A stretch of 64,000 nt of DNA, from contig NZ_CP030056.1 in the NCBI RefSeq assembly GCF_015291645.1, positions 620,001 to 684,000 of the forward strand, read 5' to 3'. Positions 54,761-64,000 of the stretch are shown in pieces. The position numbers and the translations under genes were made by a program. How positions within the stretch are numbered: position 1 is the first letter of the stretch; every line of letters starts with the position of its first letter. The notes beneath the pieces were generated by a model that was not told where the DNA came from, ran no database searches, and was given only the letters and a program-made list of their open reading frames with translations. The DNA comes from Bradyrhizobium sp. CCBAU 53340. GTDB taxonomy: Bacteria > Pseudomonadota > Alphaproteobacteria > Rhizobiales > Xanthobacteraceae.

Positions 54761-55348
54761 ATGAGCATCGCGGCGCTGCGCGACGAAAATGAACAACTGA
54801 AAGCCCTTTTGGCGCAAACGCGGGCGGCCTTGAGCGAGCATCAGGGGGCGCTGGCGGCGTCGGAGGAAGCGCAGCGTCGGCTGGAGGTCATCCTCGGCGA
54901 ATTGCGGCGCGACAGGTTCGGCGCGAAATCCGAGAAGCTGCGGCCAGATCAGTATCATTTACCGTTGGAAGACGTGGAGATCGCGCAAGGCATCCTGGAC
55001 GCGGCGCAGGAGAGAGCCGAGGCTGTGATCAAGGGCCGATCGCGGAGCGTACCGGATCAAGGTTCTCATCGCAATCGCGGCTGCTTGCCTGCCCATTTGC
55101 CGCGCGTGGAACGGATCATCGAGCCTGCGAGCACGCTCTGCCCGTGCGGTTGCGGACCATGACGAAGATCGGCGAGGACGTCAGCAAGCGCCTTGACGTG
55201 ATCCCGGCGCAATGGCGCGTGCTGGTCACACGCCGCCCGAAATACATCTGCCGCCGCTACTCCGGCACTGTCGTGCAGGCGCATGCGCCGGAGCACGTCG
55301 TACTCAGCGGGCCGCCGACCGAAGCGGCCATTGCGCACGTGATCGTCT
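54761..55348 (+). pseudogene. IS66-family TnpC transposase, 5' part, split by composite copy C
   Basis: Starts MSIAALRDENEQLKALLAQT (coiled-coil N-terminus), continues RLEVILGELRRDRFGAKSEK and CPCGCG, shifts frame near 55145, then reads KIGEDVSKRLDVIPAQWRVL and GPPTEAAIAHVIV, where the 4-kb composite begins after TCGTCT. The gene resumes at 59386. Confidence 0.85.
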
Positions 55349-55400
55349 TGTCGCGCGGCGATCAGGATGGAAGGCAGCGTCAATCAAGGTGAGAGAGTTT

Positions 55401-55576
55401 CGCTGGGCTCGTGACGTAGGGAGGGCGTAGCCCGACCGGAGTTACGAGCCCAGCGTCGGCGCGATCCCTAGGAGGACCGCGCCGACTGGTGATCGCGGCC
55501 GGTCGGGATTATGCAAGTGGTTCTTCCGCCAAGAGGAATCACTCGCGTGCCCGGCCGACACATCACAGATCACCAG
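55401..55576 (+). ncRNA. Candidate IS110 bridge RNA (copy C)
   Basis: Same three-hairpin fold as copy B. Relative to copies A and B it differs by one base in the hairpin 2 loop (CCCTAGG for CCCGAGG) and by an inserted T and a G-to-A change on the left side of the hairpin 3 internal loop. Stems are unchanged. Confidence 0.6.
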
Positions 55577-55669
55577 ATGAGATGGGATGGTTGCCGCCCT
55601 CCCCAGACGGCATCGTAATGTGCCAAGAACGCAGTGTTTGAACCCCGAAGCGAAGAGGACGGCAAATTG

Positions 55670-56695
55670 ATGGATACGGTGATCGGAGTGGATCTAGCCA
55701 AGAATGTGTTTCAGCTCCACGGGGCGTCAATGGCGGGACACTTGAAATTTCGAAAGAAACTGTCGCGGCTTCAGTTTCGGAAGTTCATGGCGGGCCACCC
55801 ATCGGCAGTGGTGGTGATGGAAGCCTGTGGCAGCGCCCACTATTGGGCACGGGAGATGGTCAAGCTCGGCCATGAAGTGAAACTGATCGCTCCGCAATAT
55901 GTGAAGCCTTTTGTGAAACGCCAAAAGAACGACGCGGCTGATGCCGAAGCAATCGTGATCGCGGCACAGCGCCCCGAGATGCGCTTCGTCGAGCCGAAAT
56001 CGGAAGAACAGCAGGCCAGGGCAGTGCTCTTTCGGGCTCGGAAGCGCCTTGTTCATCAGCGCACCGATCTGGTGAATGCGCTGCGTTCTGTTCTCTACGA
56101 ATTCGGCCATATCATCCCGCAAGGAATCGAACAACTTAAACGCATTGACGCAATCCTCGAAGATCCGAACAGCGATCTACCAGAACTGGTCCGCGAGGAA
56201 TGTCGGAGTCTCATTGATCAGATCGCCTACAAGACGGAGCGGATCGATGCCAAGGCAGAGCAGCTCAAGAAGTTGGCGACGCGGACGGTCACGGCGCAGC
56301 GGCTGCAGACAATGCCGGGGGTCGGCCCGCTGACCGCACTCGCGATCGAGGCTTTCGCGCCCGACATGGCGGCCTTTCGACGTGGCCGAGACTTCGCGGC
56401 TTGGCTCGGCTTGGTCCCACGGCAACATTCCTCAGGGGGAAAGGAAAGGCTCGGACGCGTTTCGAAGGAAGGACAGGCGGACATTCGCCAGTTGCTCATC
56501 GTTGGGGCGATGTCGCGGCTGAACTGGCTCGGGCGCAAGTCGATCCCTAGCGGATCCTGGCTGGCGCAGATGCTGGCGAGGAAGCCGCGCATGCTTGTGG
56601 CGATCGCCTTGGCGAACAAGATGGCTCGGACGATTTGGGCCATGCTCACCCGGAAGGAGGATTATCGGAACCCAGCGCAGGCAGTGACGGCATGA
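55670..56695 (+). CDS. IS110-family DEDD recombinase (lineage A, copy C)
   Basis: Identical protein to those at 10691 and 39554. Because the overlapping frames are also identical, the three genes appear to have the same DNA sequence throughout. Confidence 0.92.
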   Translation: MDTVIGVDLAKNVFQLHGASMAGHLKFRKKLSRLQFRKFMAGHPSAVVVMEACGSAHYWAREMVKLGHEVKLIAPQYVKPFVKRQKNDAADAEAIVIAAQRPEMRFVEPKSEEQQARAVLFRARKRLVHQRTDLVNALRSVLYEFGHIIPQGIEQLKRIDAILEDPNSDLPELVREECRSLIDQIAYKTERIDAKAEQLKKLATRTVTAQRLQTMPGVGPLTALAIEAFAPDMAAFRRGRDFAAWLGLVPRQHSSGGKERLGRVSKEGQADIRQLLIVGAMSRLNWLGRKSIPSGSWLAQMLARKPRMLVAIALANKMARTIWAMLTRKEDYRNPAQAVTA

Positions 56696-56829
56696 CTGCA
56701 TGCAGCACGAAATAGCCTGACGTTGGCGAAGGGGGTGTGAGAAGGCGACGACCCGAATGGGCGCAACGATCGAACAGATCTGGATCAGGAAACCAGCTAG
56801 AGCCAAAGAGCCGACGTGCTCGGAGATGA

Positions 56830-59256
<2,427 letters not shown>

Positions 59257-59385
59257 CGCTGCGCGACAATCAGAGTTCAACAAAACTCTTGCGCGCGACA
59301 ATCATCGCGGCAATCATCATCAGGCCGCGACACTGCCTCGCCATCCTGATCGCCGCGCACCTCCTACCCAGATTGCCGCGCTACA

Positions 59386-59487
59386 TCGTCTCCAAGTTTG
59401 GCGACCATACGCCGTTCTACCGCCAGTCCGAGATCTATGCGCGCCAGGGCCTGCGGCTTGATCGGGCGACACTGGGCAACTGCGTCG
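59386..59487 (+). pseudogene. IS66-family TnpC, continuation after the composite
   Basis: After the TCGTCT repeat the frame reads SKFGDHTPFYRQSEIYARQG and LRLDRATLGNCV, the IS66 DDE-domain entry, and then ends abruptly at a junction with the IS110 lineage D end fragment. Confidence 0.85.
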
Positions 59488-59498
59488 TCAGGGGGATC

Positions 59499-59735
59499 TT
59501 TTCGAGAGCCCTCCAACATACAGCAGCATTCCGATCGAAGCCCACCAGCAGATGCTGGAGCCGTCGCCACGACCACCGTCCCAGCGGACATCGCCAGTCC
59601 GGCAGGCCGGACCAGGAACTTAAAAAATAGGGTTAGGCCTCCTTCGCCTGGCCCAGTCGAACGATGTGCCGTCGACCCAGATACAGTGCAGGATTACGGC
59701 GATCTTCCGGGCAACGGCTACCTTTGCCTTCTATC
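59499..59735 (-). repeat. Right-end fragment of IS110 lineage D, inverted
   Basis: On the minus strand it repeats the end of the lineage D element at about 61555-61715: codons for [20 protein letters not shown] and the downstream CTGGTCCGG/CCGGACTGGCGATGTC block. It then runs into the TTCGAGAGCCCTCCAA block also found at 31127. Confidence 0.75.
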
Positions 59736-59754
59736 CTGATTGCCGTCGTCGATC

Positions 59755-60492
59755 GCTTACACAAAACTTCGGACATTCCCCAAGCTGAAGGACAAGCGAC
59801 GCGAGGGCGCCAAAGTGATCAAGCGCTATCATGTTCCAGCCACGCCCTATGAACGCGCACTGGCGCATCCGAGGTTGAGCAAGGTCGTCAAACGGCGTCT
59901 TCGAGAGCTTTATCGCACGCTCGATCCTGTGGCCCTGCTGGCCGAGATGAGAGACGCCCAGGCGGAGCTCGGCACGCGCGTCGACGCCCGAGCGGGCAAG
60001 CTCGTGGCAGCAGCCAGCCCACCGGTACCGACAACGAACGCAGCAGCGTTCGCGAAGAGGCTCGGCAATGATGTGCATTTGGGGGAGCAGCGCATCATCC
60101 ATCGGCGTCTGCACAAGCCATACAAAAAGCGCATGAGAATGCCATCAATGCTCGATCCGCACCTCGCCGACATCGAGCGCTGGCTGGCGGCCGAGCCCCG
60201 TCTAACCGCGCTGGCAATTCTCGGTCGCCTCGCTGAACAACGCCCCGAACAATTCGGTCCGCCGCAGCACACCATCGTGCAGCGATTGTTGCGATCGCTC
60301 AGACGCAAAGCAGCCGAGACGATCATCCCGCGCACGGCTGAGGGTGCGGCACTGGCCGGTGATCCCGGGACTGGGGCCGCCGCTGCGTGTGATGGGCATT
60401 CCGCGACGTCCCCCAGTCCCTCCGATCCTGCGAGCAATGACGCAACCTCGGACCGGCTGACAGTGGGGTCTACATCCGTCAAGCGAAAGTAA
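59755..60492 (+). pseudogene. Integrase-core transposase, C-terminal fragment
   Basis: Reads YTKLRTFPKLKDKRREGAKV and IKRYHVPATPYERALAHPRL, then LYRTLDPVALLAEMRDAQAE and a long C-terminal tail with PSMLDPHLADIERWLAAEPR. This is the C-terminal end of DDE integrase-type transposases that carry the 'P..KL..K.R.GAKV.K.Y' pattern. The catalytic domain is missing because the left end is cut by the IS110 fragment. Confidence 0.65.
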
Positions 60493-60620
60493 CATCCTCA
60501 GGTGAGGCAATACGGGGGGTCAATATTGCAAACGATGACGTAATTGCGGTCAGCGCTCGTGGGCACGAAAAGCTCCATTAGAATCGAGCTCTCGCAATCA
60601 ACCGATTCGGAGAACCTGTC

Positions 60621-61649
60621 ATGAAGCAATATGTCGGACTCGATGTATCGCAAAAAGAAACTTCGATGTGCGTGGTCAATGAAGAGGGCGAGGTCTTGTT
60701 CGAGGGGAAGGCCAAGTCCGACCCGGGGGCGCTCACGGCACTGCTTCGCAAGCGGGCGCCACAGGCGGAGCGCATCGGCTTTGAGACCGGCGCGATGGCG
60801 AGTTGGCTGTGGCATGAACTTCGCAGGGTCGATCTTCCGGTGGTTTGCATCGACGCTCGGCATGCCCACGCGGCCTTGTCGGTACGCATGAACAAGAGCG
60901 ATCAGAATGATGCTCGAGGTCTGGCCGAACTGGTGCGAGTTGGCTGGTATCGAGAAGTCAAAGTCAAGAGCGAGGAAAGTCAGAAGATTCGCGCGATACT
61001 CGTCGCGAGATCCCGGCTCGTGGCCATTCGTCGAGATATCGAAAACCAGGTCCGCAGCCTGATCAAAGAATCCGGGCTGCTGTTTCCACGCGCGATAGGC
61101 CTGCAGTTCCGCAATCTGGTCCGTGACCTGTTGGCTGACGGTCATCAGCTCCTCGGTGTGATCGCGCCGCTTCTGTCGATCCATGAGCAGATCTGCAAGC
61201 AGCAAAGCAAGTTCGACGATGAAGTCCGACAGCTTGCGAGGTCGGATGAGACGACGCGTCGCTTAATGACGGTTCCTGGTGTTGGTGTGGTGACTGCCTT
61301 GACGTTCCGGCATACGATCGATGACCCATCGCGATTCCGATCAGCATCGAGCGTCGGCGCCTATCTGGGTCTTACACCGCGGCGCAGTCAGTCTGGCGAA
61401 ACGGATATCAATGGCAAGATATCCCGATGGGGCGACCGTCTTCTCCGAACTTACCTGTTCGAAGCGGCGACAGTTCTGCTTTATCGGACGAAGAAATGGT
61501 CTTCTCTCAAGGCTTGGGGAATGAAGCTTGCCAAGCGGATTGGCATGAGAAAGGCAAAGGTTGCTATCGCGCGGAAGATCGCCCTAGTTCTTCACTGTAT
61601 CTGGGTAGACGGCACATCGTTCGACTGGGGCCAGGCGAAGGAAGCCTGA
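60621..61649 (+). CDS. IS110-family DEDD recombinase, lineage D (intact)
   Basis: 342 residues from [21 protein letters not shown]-domain Asp in GLDVSQK, Glu in [17 protein letters not shown], and Asp pair in [15 protein letters not shown]-domain [20 protein letters not shown] and [20 protein letters not shown] with the serine. Full length and apparently active. The 128 bp upstream and 110 bp downstream are its probable ends. Confidence 0.92.
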   Translation: MKQYVGLDVSQKETSMCVVNEEGEVLFEGKAKSDPGALTALLRKRAPQAERIGFETGAMASWLWHELRRVDLPVVCIDARHAHAALSVRMNKSDQNDARGLAELVRVGWYREVKVKSEESQKIRAILVARSRLVAIRRDIENQVRSLIKESGLLFPRAIGLQFRNLVRDLLADGHQLLGVIAPLLSIHEQICKQQSKFDDEVRQLARSDETTRRLMTVPGVGVVTALTFRHTIDDPSRFRSASSVGAYLGLTPRRSQSGETDINGKISRWGDRLLRTYLFEAATVLLYRTKKWSSLKAWGMKLAKRIGMRKAKVAIARKIALVLHCIWVDGTSFDWGQAKEA

Positions 61650-61989
61650 TCCGATTTGTGAAGTTCCTGGTCCGGTCCGCCGGACTGGCGATGTCCAGCT
61701 GGGACGGTGTTGTGGCGACCTCGTTCATTCGGCTGGTGGCGGCTTGACCGTACTCCGCTGCAGACGTTGAGGCACCCGACCCGGACATCATCATGAGGCG
61801 CTGCGCGACCTCGGAAAGGACCATGACCCCAGCGACGACGTCAACCGGTCCGAGCGATCCCAAGCCTGGCCGGCAAACCATGTATCACCCGCGCCCGTGC
61901 CGTCTCCGCAACCCTGACCAGCTGCGACGGCACGAGCGCTACCACCTTGCCGTTGGAGAGTTCAAAAATGTGAGCTTGACAATGACACA
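61650..61989. other. Right flank of IS110 lineage D; unassigned coding trace
   Basis: The first ~100 bp belong to the IS110 end. On the minus strand KVVALVPSQLVRVAETARAR followed in another frame by VVAGVMVLSEVAQRLMMMSG looks like decayed coding sequence of unknown family. Confidence 0.35.
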
Positions 61990-62671
61990 TTACCCGGCCG
62001 AAATAGGTACGCATCGTCTCAGCGCCCGCCTGGCACGCTTGAACCGCTTGGCATGGGCGTAGCGCTAATGTTTTATCTGGGCGAACTTGCCCACCCTCGC
62101 ATAGGACTGGAGTAAACGCACCCGGGTGAGCTGCGCCAGCCGCACCAGCTTCTCGCGCGCTCGGTTCAGAAGCTTGGCATCAGTCCGAAACATCACATTC
62201 TTGGGCTGCACCGTCGTGTCGACCATCACCCGGGAGAACTCCGACGGTTCGATCGCCTTGGTCCTGACGGCAACCGACAGGCTCTCTTAGCAGGGCCTGA
62301 AGCCGCTCCTCGCCCATACGGTTGCGCTAGCGCCTCAACGACGAGTGATCGAACACCAGTAGCCGGTGCTGGAAGAACTCCTCGCCGCAGAAGAACTGGT
62401 AATAGGGGTTCTCCACCCAGCGCTCGCACAGGACCTCGTCGGACAGGTCATAGGTGTGCTTAAGGATCCCGAGCCCTGCGATCAAGCGCGTCGGCAGCGG
62501 CGACTGGCTAGGACCGTCCGTGTAGACCATTCCGAACGCCTGCTCCAGGAAGCCCCAATCCACCGTGCGCGCCAGCGTCGCCAGCGAATGCTTTCTATCG
62601 ATGATCTGATCGAGCAGGGAGCGAAACAGATCCTGCTCGCCGGTCTCGCGCCGCTCCCGTGGCCGCATCAA
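61990..62671 (-). pseudogene. IS5-family transposase, frameshifted and truncated
   Basis: Starts MMRPRERRETGEQDLFRSLL, with DGPSQSPLPTRLIAGLGILK, YDLSDEVLCERWVENPYYQF and FDHSSLRR, then a stop. In the next frame it continues RMGEERLQALLRESL, VMVDTTVQPKNVMFRTDAKL (catalytic Asp) and KLVRLAQLTRVRLLQSYARV. The C-terminal third is missing. Confidence 0.8.
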
Positions 62672-62933
62672 AACCTCCGCTCATGCACTCCGACGAGCAG
62701 AGGATCACGATTGAATTCGACGGAATACCTCATTCGATCTTGCAAGGAAATCGGCCTCGCCATCGCGATTGCCGGCAAAATCAATCGCCGGCATTCCTCG
62801 AACTAGCCCGTAACTTCAGGCTGTTCGCGTTACTTCACGGGGGACTAGCTTACGAGTGGCGAGCCGTTGGGTTTACGGTATGGCACAGTCGGGCAGCGTG
62901 ACCTGGATTTTAGCCACGTGCTAGCCGCCTACT

Positions 62934-63155
62934 CTACTCGGCTGACCGTACGGAAAGAGTAATTCTGCGCGGGAGTCCAAGCGCGATGGGAAAAACGGCG
63001 TCTGTCAGGCGTCTAAGCGCGCGGCATTCTTCAGACAAGCGTCCTTCCAAATAGCTGCGATCGTGCTCTGGCAGCTCGCGTTCCAGGAGCTGGCTGTAGC
63101 GGTGAATGCGGTTACGATGACTACGCATGGCAGCCAATTCATCATTGATGGGCAT
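62934..63155 (-). CDS. Small conserved helical protein of rhizobia
   Basis: 73 residues from MPINDELAAMRSHRNRIHRY, then LLERELPEHDRSYLEGRLSE and FPIALGLP. I recognise the pattern (a DELAALR.HR..I.RY helix, then ER.F...RLSEE) as a small protein found repeatedly in Bradyrhizobium. GAGAG lies before the ATG; longer in-frame starts upstream are not supported. Function unknown. Confidence 0.65.
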   Translation of the reverse strand: MPINDELAAMRSHRNRIHRYSQLLERELPEHDRSYLEGRLSEECRALRRLTDAVFPIALGLPRRITLSVRSAE

Positions 63156-63616
63156 CGGCTCTCTTGGCGAATCCGGCAATATCTGCTGGGATCTCCTGCG
63201 AAATCCTTGCCAAAGGCTGGCCTGAAGCAGCGTGGACCCACAGTTGTCTTGCATGTGCCGACTTGCTAAGGGCAAACCGATCTCGTAGCTCGCCCAAACA
63301 GACCTCGGAACTGCCCAACTTATTAGAATACCTGCCGCCGAGGAGCGTGGTGCGATACGGTCGCTATAGTGTTGCGTTTGCGACAGGACCCGAGCCTTTG
63401 AAGACAGGGGCGGCTCGGGCAGGCTAGAATCCATATCGGATGCGACTTGTCGGCGTTTTGCGCTAACTATCGCCGGAAAGAAGGCCGCCAAAGCGCGAAT
63501 ATTGCTTCCGATGGTGATGGAAGCGGACGTGCTCCCCAACAAGGTTGTTCGGTGCCGCATTGGATAATCACGAAGCGTGGGACTGCTTGCGCCGTACACC
63601 ACGACCACCGTTGAAG
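63156..63616. other. Spacer between two small genes
   Basis: Nothing recognised on either strand. Confidence 0.35.
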
Positions 63617-63775
63617 TCAGGCAAGCCGGATGCAGTGGCTCGCAACGGGGCCGACCGGCTGCGCCAGAAGGCGATACTGCCATTCGATGTTGTTGCCTTC
63701 AGTGCACTTGTCGTTGTCATGATAGACATTCGTTGAATAGGGTTTGATCGAATGGAATGGAGGGACTTTAGCCAT
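63617..63775 (-). CDS. 52-residue conserved protein with CTEGNNIE motif
   Basis: Reads MAKVPPFHSIKPYSTNVYHD then NDKCTEGNNIEWQYRLLAQP and ends SHCIRLA. AGGAAAG is placed before the ATG. Small Bradyrhizobium proteins with a VYH(D/N).(D/N)(K)CTEGNNIE core and a final CxxC are familiar to me, but in this copy the last pair is reduced to one Cys, so any zinc knuckle would be incomplete. Function unknown. Confidence 0.6.
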   Translation of the reverse strand: MAKVPPFHSIKPYSTNVYHDNDKCTEGNNIEWQYRLLAQPVGPVASHCIRLA

Positions 63776-64000
63776 GATCGCTCTTTCCTTGTAGGAAGGG
63801 GACTATTGTTGCGCGTGCGCCAACGGCGCGAAAATAGCGCCCTGCCGCTGCGCTGAGTAAATCAACAACCGAGGAGGCCGGGATATTTGCCCGTTGTCAT
63901 TTAAAAGCGGAATACGCGCTCTTATATGAGCGACGGTTCTGAACGAAGGCCCCGTTCGCTCGCTGCCACACGAGCTATGGAATATGGCCGCAGTACAGAT
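63776..64000. other. Upstream region of the CTEGNNIE gene to window end
   Basis: Promoter region; no other gene visible before the window ends. Confidence 0.4.

Overview
The window looks like part of the symbiosis island of a Bradyrhizobium-type soybean/legume rhizobium. The evidence is a nodD regulator with a near-consensus nod box, a broken nolA, two Nod-factor decoration genes (noeI-like and nolL-like, the second with its own nod box), a NodW-like response regulator, a second-type rpoN, dctA, and a very high load of insertion-sequence (IS) debris. No tRNA, rRNA or core housekeeping operon was recognised.

Layout. 0.8-2.8 kb: nod box, nodD, broken nolA and a small conserved gene. 3.0-4.4 kb: IS30 and IS3 debris. 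5.0-7.1 kb: a two-gene operon (HisC-like aminotransferase and luciferase-like flavin oxidoreductase) ending in a strong hairpin. 8.0-12.0 kb: composite element copy A, sitting in an IS3 remnant. 12.9-17.8 kb: noeI-like, dctA and nolL-like genes. 20 kb: an orphan LuxR-type regulator. 23.4-28.0 kb: an IS256 element broken by an IS110 and an IS1182. 28.7-29.9 kb: NodW-like regulator plus a stand-alone receiver. 30-39 kb: decayed transposases and a recombinase, an AAA+ ATPase, and small secreted or membrane proteins. 39.2-43.3 kb: composite copy B. 43.3-48.2 kb: IS110/IS256 remnants, a cold-shock protein and rpoN. 49.4-53.6 kb: aspartate kinase, an EctB-like diaminobutyrate aminotransferase and an outer-membrane beta-barrel protein. 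53.9-59.5 kb: an IS66 element split by composite copy C. 59.5-64 kb: more IS110, IS5 and integrase pieces and two small conserved genes.

The most striking structure is a 4.03-kb composite present three times. It is an IS21-family element (istA-istB) with an IS110-family recombinase between its left end and istA. Each copy is bounded by the same IS21-type ends and by its own perfect 6-bp direct repeat (AGCTGA, GCCTAG, TCGTCT), so each sits at an independent insertion site. The noncoding segment before the IS110 gene folds into three hairpins, as expected of an IS110 bridge (guide) RNA. The differences found between copies in that segment lie in predicted loops (plus one near the element tip), whereas the recombinase gene appears identical in all three.

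Functional themes are Nod-factor synthesis control (nodD, nolL-like, noeI-like), bacteroid physiology (dctA, rpoN, NodW-like), and a possible diaminobutyrate-type amino-acid metabolism. Much of the rest is transposon debris. Comparisons were made by eye; family assignments rest on remembered family motifs, not on database searches.
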